A DNA stretch of 17,244 nt from Archangium sp. (GTDB lineage: Bacteria > Myxococcota > Myxococcia > Myxococcales > Myxococcaceae): positions 1 to 17,244 of the forward strand of contig JAEUJR010001089.1 of NCBI GenBank assembly GCA_016793585.1. Reading direction: 5' to 3'. Under the pieces are notes generated by a model, which was not told where the DNA came from, did not search any database, and saw only the letters and a list, made by a program, of their open reading frames with translations. Shown one piece after another: positions 7,932 to 14,765 of this stretch. Within the stretch, counting starts at the first letter, position 1, and the number at the start of each line of letters is the position of its first letter. Both the position numbers and the translations under genes were made by a program.

Positions 7932-9247
7932 CAGCACACCACGTCGGCGACCAGCCACGTTCGTTCGTCCCGCAGCAGCACGTGGCGAAGGCCGGGCGCG
8001 AGGTGAACGCTGCGTCGATCGTCGCGCTCGAGGGGCGCGCTCAACCGCCCGGTCTCGACGTCGACGAAGACGAGGGCGTCGAAGCGCTTCCAGGCGAGAA
8101 ACTTCGGGCTGGCGACGCTGAAGTGCTCGGGTTTGACGGCCTCGAGCTCGGCCACGGTCAGCGCCACGCTGGCCCCGCCGGGCAGGAGCACGCGGCCGCC
8201 TTCGAGCTTCACCACCGGCTCGGCGTGCGTGCGCTGGGCAGGCGACAGCCGACCCGTGTCGAACTCGAGCAACACGAAGCATGAGGCGCGCGCCTCCCGC
8301 CCCTCGAAGACGCTGAGCACGGCGCCGCGGGGGTTCCACTCCACCACGTGAAACGAGCGTTCACCGTCGAGCGCCGACACCGTTCGACCGGTCTGGCGCT
8401 CGACCAGCACGAGCTCGGAGTACTTGCCGAAGCGTTTGGTCGCGTCTCGCCATCGCGCGAAGGCCAGCCACCGTCGGTCGGGAGACACCTGGGCCGAGGC
8501 GCTGCACCCCGGAGGCGCCTGGAGCCGGGTCAGCTCGCGCTCCTCGAGCAGCCAGGTCTCGTCGTCGCCCACCACCAGCACCCAGCACCTCGCGTCTGAT
8601 GACCACCGCGCGCTCAGCTGGCCCTCGAAGCGCGCGAGCTCGCGTGGCTCACAGGTCTTCAGATCGAACGCGAGCAGCTGGCCGCCGAGCGAGAACACCG
8701 CGTGGTCTTCGAACAGCTGGCACAGCATCGGCCGCCCCAGAAGCTTCAGGGGCCGTGCCTTCTCGAACCTCGGGCCAGGTGAGAACCGTGGGTCGGACTC
8801 GAGTGAGGGTTCACCGTCACGCAGCATGCGCGCGAGCGAGCGGAGCAGCGGCGCCGCGAAGTCGGGGTCCTTCTCGAGGAACTCGGCCGTACCGCGGGCG
8901 AGATCGAAGTTGAAATAGACCTCGCTCTCGTGCCCCTCGGCCGAGAGGAACCACTTCGTCAACACCACGCCCCGCTCGTGACCGAGCGAGGTGAAGGCGA
9001 CGTCGACGGTCGCCAGCGGTGCCTGCGGGCTGGGCGCCGGCGCGTCGACCTCGAGCACCCGGGCCAGCGCAGCGACGAGCTGCGCCCCCGCGCTCCGATC
9101 GTGCGGCGTGAGCTTCAGCGTCCCGAACTCGGGCGCGCCGGCGGGCAGCGAGACGGTGAAGACCCGCGCCCCGCCGTGACGAACCTCGAAGCTGCGCGAG
9201 TCGAGGGTGACCAGCTCGAGCCCGAGCGTGTGTTCCCCGACGCCCAC
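7931..9247 (-). CDS. Hypothetical cytosolic protein with beta-propeller-like repeats
   Basis: The 438-residue protein has no signal peptide or membrane segment. Residues 1-145 look like a separate alpha/beta region ending in a helix rich in Leu and Arg. Residues 165-438 carry recurring short beta-strand patterns of the WD40/TolB kind: LLAFDLKTCEPREL (191-204), RWSSDARCWVLVVGDDETWLL (214-234), VSPDRRWLAFARW (254-266), VVEWNPRGAVLSVFEG (301-316) and FVDVETGRL (394-402). This suggests about five or six blades. No catalytic motif is recognised and I can give no function. The GTG start at 9247 lies three bases after the stop of the upstream lipoprotein gene, with no obvious ribosome site, so its translation is probably coupled to that gene. 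Confidence 0.75.
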   Translation of the reverse strand: MGVGEHTLGLELVTLDSRSFEVRHGGARVFTVSLPAGAPEFGTLKLTPHDRSAGAQLVAALARVLEVDAPAPSPQAPLATVDVAFTSLGHERGVVLTKWFLSAEGHESEVYFNFDLARGTAEFLEKDPDFAAPLLRSLARMLRDGEPSLESDPRFSPGPRFEKARPLKLLGRPMLCQLFEDHAVFSLGGQLLAFDLKTCEPRELARFEGQLSARWSSDARCWVLVVGDDETWLLEERELTRLQAPPGCSASAQVSPDRRWLAFARWRDATKRFGKYSELVLVERQTGRTVSALDGERSFHVVEWNPRGAVLSVFEGREARASCFVLLEFDTGRLSPAQRTHAEPVVKLEGGRVLLPGGASVALTVAELEAVKPEHFSVASPKFLAWKRFDALVFVDVETGRLSAPLERDDRRSVHLAPGLRHVLLRDERTWLVADVVC

Positions 9248-9250
9248 CGT

Positions 9251-11509
9251 TCAGGGAATGGTGACGTAGATGGTGCGGCCGCCTTCCTGCTCACCGGCAG
9301 GGCCGAAGCCCTCGGTGAAGGCACCCGAGAAGCTGATCTGCGAGTCGGCCGAGAACGAGGTCACGGTCGGGCGAATGCCACCACCACGGGGATCCCACCC
9401 GCGGGTGTCGCTCAGCTTGCGCGCTGGCTTCTTGAACCAGCCGCGCACGGTGCCCGCGGGCGTGGGCTCCTCGAAGTCGAAGGGCACTGCCCAGAACTTG
9501 AAGTCGTTGCCACTGCCTCCGCCCAGTCGTGCGCCCACCATCATCGAGAGCCAGATCTTCCCGTTGGGCAGCGCCGCGAAGGTGGGTGAGAACGCGTCGA
9601 CCTGCTTGCCCTGGAACTCGGTGAACGGGAACAGCACCTTCGTCTGGTTGTCGACGTCGAGCGTGAAGATCGAGAGATCCGAGCCGGTCACCCAGCGGCG
9701 CTGCTGCGCGTTCCACAGCGAGACCTGCACCGTCGAGAGGGCCTCGTTGCCGGGCAACAGGCTGACGTAGGCGCCGATCGCCCGCTTCGTCTTGGGGTCG
9801 ATGGCCACGGTCGCGTAGTCCTGCGGGAGCGGGCTGCCGAAAGGCGGAACCCCCGTGTACGTGAGCGCCTGCGGCTGGCCGAAGGTGCCGACCATGCCGT
9901 CGCGGTACACGCCATACGTCTCGGTGTCGCTCAGCCCGCTCGAGAGTGAGCGCGTCGCCGTGAAGACGATGTGCACCTGGCTGTCAGAAGGGAGCGTCGC
10001 GATCGAGGGGCGAATCGGGGCGTAGACGTTGCCGGCGTCGGGGGCGGAGGAGACGAAGGCGACCTGGCCCCCGTCTTCGACCTCGAGGCCCGAGGTGACG
10101 TTGCGGGTGACCAGCTTGTCGTCTTCGACCGTGACCATGATGGCGCCGCCCTGCCGCCACGCCGCGATGTCGCAGTCGCTGATCACGAGCCCGAGGCCAC
10201 CGTCGTCGAGCGGCGGCGGCTCGATGGTCGCGGCCGTGTCACCCCACGTGCGGCCTTCGTCGAGGCTGCGGCGCACGCGCACGCCCCGGCCGACGATGTA
10301 GCAGGCGTAGAGCGTCTTGCTCTCGTGGTTGTAGGCGACACGAATGCGGCTCCCGACGGTGTCGATCGACGAGGTCGTCACGCTGTCGTCGATGAAGTCG
10401 CGGCCGCGGCGGAAGCTGCTGTGGCCGACGAGCTGGCCCTCCTGCTCGAGCGCGACGAACGCGCGGGCCGAGTCGATGGCGATGACGTCGGGGCGCTTGC
10501 CGGGGAAGCCACCGAGGTAGACCTGCGCGCCCGGCGTCGGAGCACGCGTCATCGCGATGAAGTCGTTCGAGATGAACGGCAGCGGCGTCGAGAGCATCAT
10601 CATGTTGCCCGAGCCCGCGTCGAACACCTGGCCGGCGTCGAAGGCAGTGCGGTTGCAGGTGCCGTTGGGGAAGCACTGGTACGCGTTGGGACAGGTGAGC
10701 GGGCCACCGGGTTGGCACGTCTGCACCTTGCACTGGCCGAGATCGCACACGCGATCGGTCGCGCAGTCGAGCGGGCCCATGCACATCGCGCCGGCATCAG
10801 AGGCGCCACCACCGGCGTCGGGCGTTCCGAAGGCGGGCTTGGTGTCGACCGCTTCGCCGATCATGAACCACCGCCGGTAGAACGTGCCCGCGTCGACCTC
10901 GAGGATGAAGTCGCGCCGCGAGGTCATGGTGTCGAAGAAGGGCTCGTCACGAACGCCTGCGTCAGAGGTGCCGATGAAGGCCCACCGGGTGATGTTGTTG
11001 CCGCCCTGCAGCGTGGTCCACGCGAAGGCGAACGAGGTCTCGTCGGCGACGACGACGAGATCGAGCGCGTTCCCACCGTCGTTGATGGGCATGGGGCCAG
11101 CGTCGGGAACTCCGGCGTCGAAGATGCCGCTCGGGTCGGGCAGCACACCGGCGTACGCGTCCTTGCAGGCCTGCGACACACCCGAGAGGCGCATGACGCA
11201 GCCGGTGCGCGCGCCCACCCACGCCTCCTTCGAGGCCTCGACACAGACGGGCAGCTTCTCGGCGCAGGTCAACACGTCGAGCAGCAGCGTGCGATCGGCA
11301 GCCGAGCACTTGTCGGCCGCCGCGACGCACGTCGAGCGCTCACCGAAGAGGTTGCCGGGCGGAATGCGCGTGCAGTCGCCGACCTTCGCGGTCTGATCGA
11401 CCTGCGCGTTCTTGTCGCAGACCTGTGCCGATGACGTGGGGGCCGGGCCGCAAGCCGAAGCCAGCACCACCAGCGCTGCCGCAAGGAACCACCGAGAGAA
11501 CGTCGTCAT
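9251..11509 (-). CDS. Large cell-envelope lipoprotein with Cys-rich segment and Asp-box (BNR) motif
   Basis: This is a 752-residue exported lipoprotein. The signal peptide MTTFSRWFLAAALVVLASAC gives Cys20 followed by Gly. Residues 21-120 contain spaced cysteines (31, 46, 61, 68, 82, 89, 104, 115). A linker rich in Asp-Ala-Gly triplets (130-145, 183-185, 206-208, 231-240, 291-299) is broken by a compact cysteine-rich module (243-285). The C-terminal half (about 305-752) looks like a sialidase/BNR-type beta-propeller, with one good Asp box, SLDEGRTW (415-422). No sialidase active-site arginine triad is evident, so I expect a surface binding or structural role rather than glycosidase activity. 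The ATG at 11509 is preceded by AGGGAAGAC, which favours it over the longer frame to 11548. It ends 3 bp before the next gene, with which it is probably co-transcribed. Confidence 0.85.
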   Translation of the reverse strand: MTTFSRWFLAAALVVLASACGPAPTSSAQVCDKNAQVDQTAKVGDCTRIPPGNLFGERSTCVAAADKCSAADRTLLLDVLTCAEKLPVCVEASKEAWVGARTGCVMRLSGVSQACKDAYAGVLPDPSGIFDAGVPDAGPMPINDGGNALDLVVVADETSFAFAWTTLQGGNNITRWAFIGTSDAGVRDEPFFDTMTSRRDFILEVDAGTFYRRWFMIGEAVDTKPAFGTPDAGGGASDAGAMCMGPLDCATDRVCDLGQCKVQTCQPGGPLTCPNAYQCFPNGTCNRTAFDAGQVFDAGSGNMMMLSTPLPFISNDFIAMTRAPTPGAQVYLGGFPGKRPDVIAIDSARAFVALEQEGQLVGHSSFRRGRDFIDDSVTTSSIDTVGSRIRVAYNHESKTLYACYIVGRGVRVRRSLDEGRTWGDTAATIEPPPLDDGGLGLVISDCDIAAWRQGGAIMVTVEDDKLVTRNVTSGLEVEDGGQVAFVSSAPDAGNVYAPIRPSIATLPSDSQVHIVFTATRSLSSGLSDTETYGVYRDGMVGTFGQPQALTYTGVPPFGSPLPQDYATVAIDPKTKRAIGAYVSLLPGNEALSTVQVSLWNAQQRRWVTGSDLSIFTLDVDNQTKVLFPFTEFQGKQVDAFSPTFAALPNGKIWLSMMVGARLGGGSGNDFKFWAVPFDFEEPTPAGTVRGWFKKPARKLSDTRGWDPRGGGIRPTVTSFSADSQISFSGAFTEGFGPAGEQEGGRTIYVTIP

Positions 11510-11601
11510 GTCTTCCCTGTCCGTTTGAGAGGAAACGCTGCACGCCAATACTCAAGGCGCTGGGCGCTGGCCACTGCTGCGAACGACGGGAGCCTCGATG
11601 A

Positions 11602-11901
11602 TCACCAGAGCTTGCGCGTCTCACGCATGACGTCGCTCCAGCGAACGGTCGCGACCGCGCGGGCGAGGCGCTGGCCCTGCGGGCCCTGCTCGAGCTTCAT
11701 CTGCTGCGTCACCAGGCGCGCGAGCACGTACGCCGCAGCGATCAACAACCCGCCGGGAACGAGCACCATCACCACCACGCTGAGCACCTTCGAGACCGCA
11801 ACCATGACCGTGACACCCCGTCGTTGACGATCAGGTGCAACTGCAGGTGACGTGCCCTGGGGCACCGAGACCGAGAGCGCTGATTTCACTGTGCTTTCCA
11901 T
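11602..11901 (-). CDS. Small hypothetical membrane protein
   Basis: This 99-residue protein has a Ser/Pro/Ala-rich N-terminus (1-28) and a long hydrophobic stretch (about 29-64, interrupted by Pro49-Gly50-Gly51). The stretch could be one long or two short membrane segments. A basic, helical C-terminus (65-99) ends in RETRKLW. No family is recognised. The start at 11901 is preferred over an upstream in-frame ATG at 11919 because a full AGGAGG lies eight bases before it. The upstream ATG would sit so that this site falls inside the coding region. It lies 92 bp upstream of the large lipoprotein gene on the same strand and is divergent from the AAA+ gene. Confidence 0.7.
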   Translation of the reverse strand: MESTVKSALSVSVPQGTSPAVAPDRQRRGVTVMVAVSKVLSVVVMVLVPGGLLIAAAYVLARLVTQQMKLEQGPQGQRLARAVATVRWSDVMRETRKLW

Positions 11902-11909
11902 CGCTTCGA

Positions 11910-11915
11910 CCTCCT
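11910..11915 (-). promoter_or_regulatory. Strong ribosome binding site of the small membrane protein
   Basis: A complete AGGAGG lies eight bases before the ATG at 11901. It decides between two in-frame ATGs and is the best Shine-Dalgarno match I saw in the window. Confidence 0.75.
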
Positions 11916-11993
11916 TCATGGTGGGGCTTTCCTGAGGCCCCGGGGCGCGCGCGCCACGGCGGCCGTGTCATGCCGACGTCGTTGTCGACGAAG

Positions 11994-12021
11994 CCTGATG
12001 CGAGGCGACGGGGGCATCAGG
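11994..12021. promoter_or_regulatory. Inverted repeat in the divergent intergenic region, candidate operator
   Basis: CCTGATGC and GCATCAGG are perfect 8-bp inverted arms separated by 12 bp, so the arm starts are 20 bp apart, about two helical turns. The element lies in the 180-bp region between the divergent small membrane protein and AAA+ ATPase genes, about 60 bp before the ATPase ATG. This geometry suits a dimeric repressor or activator, but a leader hairpin is also possible. No regulator is encoded in the window. Confidence 0.4.
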
Positions 12022-12081
12022 TCGAGACGGGCCGCGCGGTAACCACTGACGGAGGGGTCGGTTGTCGCTACAAGCAGCGCG

Positions 12082-12999
12082 ATGCCGAGCCCGTTCCAGT
12101 CCGTCGATGACGCCTCCGCCCGCCTCGAACAGGTCGGCTATCTGCCGTCGAAGGCCATCTCGACCGTCGCCTTCTTGATGGATCGGCTCGAGAAGCCGGT
12201 GCTGATCGAGGGCCCGGCCGGTGTGGGCAAGACCGAGTTCGCCCGCGCGCTTTCACAGGCGCTGGGGCGCGAGCTGGTGCGGCTGCAGTGCTACGAGGGC
12301 CTCGACGAAGCCAAGGCGCTCTACGAATGGGAGTACGCCAAGCAGCTGCTGTACACCCAGCTGCTCAAGGACAAGATCGGCGAATTGATGACGGGCGCGA
12401 GGTCGCTCGAAGAGGCGGCCGATCGCGTGGCCGCCAGCGACAGCGTCTTCTTCTCGCGCCGCTTCCTGCTGCCGCGGCCGATTCTCAAGTCGCTCACCTC
12501 GGAGCAGCCGTGCGTGCTGCTGATCGACGAGATCGACAAGGCCGACCCCGAGTTCGAGGCGTTTCTGCTCGAGGTGCTGGCCGAGAACGCGGTCACGGTG
12601 CCCGAGCTGGGCACCATCAGCGCGAAGCACATTCCACGCGTGGTGCTCACCTCGAACAACGCCCGTGAGCTCTCCGACGCGCTCAAGCGTCGCTGCCTGC
12701 ACCTCGCCATCGACTTCCCCACGAAGGAGCGCGAGCTGGCCATCGTTCGGCGCCGCCTGCCGGGCATCTCGGAGAAGCTCGCCAGCTCGGTGGTCGACGC
12801 CGTCAGCAAGCTTCGCGGGCTCGAGCTGAAGAAGGCGCCCTCGATCTCCGAGACGCTCGACTGGGCCCAGGCGCTCGCGCTGCTCAACGCCGACGTGCTC
12901 TCGCCCGACCTGCTCGCGCAGACGCTGAACCTGGTGCTCAAGCACGAGACCGACGTCGACAAGGCGAAGGGCCAGCTGCACTCGCTGACGCAAGCCTGA
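12082..12999 (+). CDS. MoxR-family AAA+ ATPase (CoxD-like)
   Basis: This 305-residue single-domain AAA+ ATPase shows Walker A GPAGVGKTE (44-52), the CYEGLDEAKALYEWEY segment typical of MoxR/CoxD members (70-85), and FFSRRFLLPRPI (123-134). Walker B is VLLIDEIDK (145-153), sensor 1 is TSNN (190-193), the arginine-finger region is ALKRRC (200-205), and a helical lid fills about 215-300. MoxR proteins are chaperone-like ATPases that usually act with a von Willebrand factor A protein encoded next door, to mature metalloenzymes or complexes. No such partner follows here; the next gene is a lipoprotein in its own unit 58 bp downstream. The ATG at 12082 has no Shine-Dalgarno sequence, but a GCTACAA box lies just upstream (12067-12073). 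The client is unknown. Confidence 0.9.
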   Translation: MPSPFQSVDDASARLEQVGYLPSKAISTVAFLMDRLEKPVLIEGPAGVGKTEFARALSQALGRELVRLQCYEGLDEAKALYEWEYAKQLLYTQLLKDKIGELMTGARSLEEAADRVAASDSVFFSRRFLLPRPILKSLTSEQPCVLLIDEIDKADPEFEAFLLEVLAENAVTVPELGTISAKHIPRVVLTSNNARELSDALKRRCLHLAIDFPTKERELAIVRRRLPGISEKLASSVVDAVSKLRGLELKKAPSISETLDWAQALALLNADVLSPDLLAQTLNLVLKHETDVDKAKGQLHSLTQA

Positions 13000-13018
13000 A
13001 AACCCGACTCCAGCCCCA

Positions 13019-13047
13019 CTGCACGCCAGCCCGCGAGGTGTGCTAGC
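13019..13047 (+). promoter_or_regulatory. Possible promoter of the Cys-rich lipoprotein, near-leaderless
   Basis: A CTGCAC (13019-13024) and a TGTGCTAGC (13039-13047) are spaced like a -35 and an extended -10 element. The second ends 10 bases before the ATG at 13058, which would leave a leader of only a few bases. That would fit the missing Shine-Dalgarno site. This rests on pattern alone. Confidence 0.25.
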
Positions 13048-13057
13048 CAGCGCCGCC

Positions 13058-14041
13058 ATGAACGGACGCGCGTTCCTCGTCGGTCTCGCCATCGGTGTCG
13101 TGGCTGCGGTGACTCCTGCTTGCGGCACGACGGCGAAGAAGTGTCTTCGGTCGAACTGCGCGGGCTGCTGTGACGCCAACGACGAGTGCCAGATGGGCAC
13201 GCAGGGCTTCGCGTGCGGCAGCGACGGGCGAACGTGCGCGACGTGCATGCCGAACCAGGCGTGTACCGCGGGCGTGTGCGTGGGCGGCTCGACGGGAGGA
13301 GGCAACGCGACGGGCGGCGGCAGTGCCGCGGGTGGAAACGCGGCAGGCGGCAGCGCTCCACTCTGCGCCAACTGCAACGGCTGCTGTGACAACGGCGTCT
13401 GCCGCGGCGGCAACACCTTCACGGCGTGCGGCATCGGCGGTTCGGCGTGCCAGAACTGCCAGTCACAGAACAAGGCGTGCAACACGATGGGCCAGTGCAT
13501 CGCGTTCGCCTGCCCGGGTTGTCTGCTCGACGGCGGCATCTGCTCTCCCGGCAACTCCAACCTCGCGTGCGGCGCTGACGCTGGCGTGTGCCAGACCTGC
13601 GGTGTCGGCCAGAGCTGCTTTGCCGGAGCCTGTGTGACGGCGACCACGTGCGGCCCCGCGAACTGCGGTGGCTGCTGTGACGGAACGACGTGCGTGCAGA
13701 CCCCGTCGGCCATGAAGTGTGGCTCGGGCGGCAACGTGTGCACGACGTGCGGCGGCTCGCAGATCTGCATGTCGGGCTCGTGCGTCAGCGGCGCTGGTGG
13801 CGGCAGCTCGGGCACCGGCGGCGGCTCGTCGGGAACGGGCGGCGGCATTCCCGTCGGCGGCGGGCTGGCCCTTCCGTGCAGCACCCTGACCTGCCCCGAA
13901 GGCTGCTGCGACGCCTCCGGCAACTGCAAGACTGGCGATTCGCGTGGAGAGTGCGGCAGCCTCGGCAACATGTGCCGCGCGTGCTCCGGCTTCCTCGGCT
14001 GCATTCCTAACCCGCTGTCGGGTGGCGGCTTCTGCGGCTGA
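13058..14041 (+). CDS. Lipoprotein with five cysteine-rich modules
   Basis: This 327-residue exported lipoprotein has signal peptide MNGRAFLVGLAIGVVAAVTPAC with lipid-attachment Cys22. The rest consists of five copies of a module of about 40-50 residues. The pattern is C-x2/4-C-x2/3-CCD-x(3-5)-C-x8-CG-x(5-6)-C-x2-C-x5/6-C-x4/5-C. The copies lie at 29-74, 103-147, 152-192, 198-242 and 274-326. Four have ten cysteines; the third has eight because its CC pair is replaced. With Cys22 this makes 49 cysteines, probably paired as disulfides in a rod-like surface protein. Gly/Ser/Ala spacers separate modules 1-2 and 4-5. Function is unknown; adhesion or envelope architecture is only a guess. An in-frame GTG at 13040 would add six residues and is less likely given the signal peptide. 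The last 35 bp overlap the convergent gene on the other strand. Confidence 0.85.
   Translation: MNGRAFLVGLAIGVVAAVTPACGTTAKKCLRSNCAGCCDANDECQMGTQGFACGSDGRTCATCMPNQACTAGVCVGGSTGGGNATGGGSAAGGNAAGGSAPLCANCNGCCDNGVCRGGNTFTACGIGGSACQNCQSQNKACNTMGQCIAFACPGCLLDGGICSPGNSNLACGADAGVCQTCGVGQSCFAGACVTATTCGPANCGGCCDGTTCVQTPSAMKCGSGGNVCTTCGGSQICMSGSCVSGAGGGSSGTGGGSSGTGGGIPVGGGLALPCSTLTCPEGCCDASGNCKTGDSRGECGSLGNMCRACSGFLGCIPNPLSGGGFCG
13796..13837 (+). repeat. Two tandem 21-bp units encoding GGGSSGT
   Basis: Residues 247-260 of the Cys-rich lipoprotein are two copies of GGGSSGT followed by a third GGG. The DNA units differ at synonymous positions, so the repeat is not recent. It forms a flexible spacer between the fourth and fifth cysteine modules. 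Confidence 0.7.
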
Positions 14042-14765
14042 GCGCGATCAGACACACCGCGGTGCAGTGCGCGACCTCGCGCTCGTCTGCGTCCTCCGAA
14101 TCCGTGAAGTGACCCTCGGGCTGCTGCTGACGACGCAGCGTCTCGAGGTGCTCGACTGAGACTTCGCGCCCGCCTGCCTGAAGGCAGAAGATCATCTCGG
14201 CCGCGGGATCCCACTGCGCGAAGAGCAGCCGCGTCGGCAACGAGCGCTCGAGCTCATCGAGCGCGTCTTTCGCCAGCTCGAGATCGAGCGGGTCGCGCAG
14301 GTAACAGGTCCACAACAACACCTGGTGCGTGCGCCAATAGCTGCGCTCTCCGGCGGTGAGGCTCGAGGCATCAGGGACCTCGACGTCGACGCCGAGCGCC
14401 CCCGCGAGCTCCGACACCAACCACCCGACGAGCAGCGACTCCTGCGTGATTCGGGCGCACGCGGCGCGAAGGTCATCGGCCGGCAGCTCGGGGTTGGGCA
14501 GCCCGTAGAGCGCGCGAAAGTAGAGCGCGTCGAGCCGCGCCATCACGAGCTCCCACGACAGCGCGGGCGGGAACGTCGCGGGAATCGTCGCGAGCCGCTC
14601 GAGGGCCTCGTCGAGCTTCGGCTGAAGCGCATGCTCCTCGAAGAACTCGGGGGCGTGCGAGGCCAGACAGTGCAGCGTCACCGCGCGATCGGCGACGTGC
14701 GACTCGAGCGTCGTCTCGGTCAACGCGAGGAAGCGGTGCAGCGCACGAGCCGCCGCGTCGTTCAC
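14007..14765 (-). CDS. Hypothetical protein coupled to the M1 aminopeptidase
   Basis: This 252-residue, mostly helical, cytosolic protein has no signal peptide or recognised catalytic motif. The end, QQQPEGHFTDSED (about 217-229) followed by VAHCTAVCLIALS, resembles the last helix pair of alpha/alpha-toroid proteins (Q-x-DG-x-W/F ... H-x-T-A), but that likeness is weak. A WRTH segment near residue 148 and a WTCYLRDPLDL segment near 156-166 also look conserved in character. The GTG at 14765 is chosen because it makes a GTGA overlap with the stop of the upstream aminopeptidase gene; the longer frame to 14825 would lie inside that gene. The 3' end runs 35 bp into the convergent lipoprotein gene. 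I do not know its function. Confidence 0.75.
   Translation of the reverse strand: MNDAAARALHRFLALTETTLESHVADRAVTLHCLASHAPEFFEEHALQPKLDEALERLATIPATFPPALSWELVMARLDALYFRALYGLPNPELPADDLRAACARITQESLLVGWLVSELAGALGVDVEVPDASSLTAGERSYWRTHQVLLWTCYLRDPLDLELAKDALDELERSLPTRLLFAQWDPAAEMIFCLQAGGREVSVEHLETLRRQQQPEGHFTDSEDADEREVAHCTAVCLIALSRRSRHPTAG

Noticed and set aside
7745..8284. A 179-codon plus-strand open frame that contains the orphan repeat peptide.
   Set aside because: Most of it is the shadow of the minus-strand propeller gene. The part before the repeat has no resemblance to the peroxidase-like protein, so it is neither a gene nor a recognisable pseudogene.
9971..11434. A 487-codon plus-strand open frame antisense to the large lipoprotein.
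   Set aside because: The composition (Asp/Val/Arg/Ala-rich, without motifs) is a mirror of the lipoprotein codons. The opposite strand has a signal peptide, an Asp box and a ribosome site.
11556..11572. Two adjacent GGCGCTG units between the lipoprotein and small membrane protein genes.
   Set aside because: The units are too short and GC-rich to distinguish from chance. They form no good hairpin with a T-tract.
11977..11990. CGTCG-TTGT-CGACG hairpin in the divergent region.
   Set aside because: A 5-bp stem is expected often in DNA so rich in TCGA and CGAC words.
12253..14214. A 653-codon minus-strand open frame with Pro-rich segments.
   Set aside because: It is antisense to the AAA+ ATPase and the Cys-rich lipoprotein. 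Its Pro/His-rich content is what Gly/Cys codons look like on the opposite strand, and GC-rich DNA produces such frames often.
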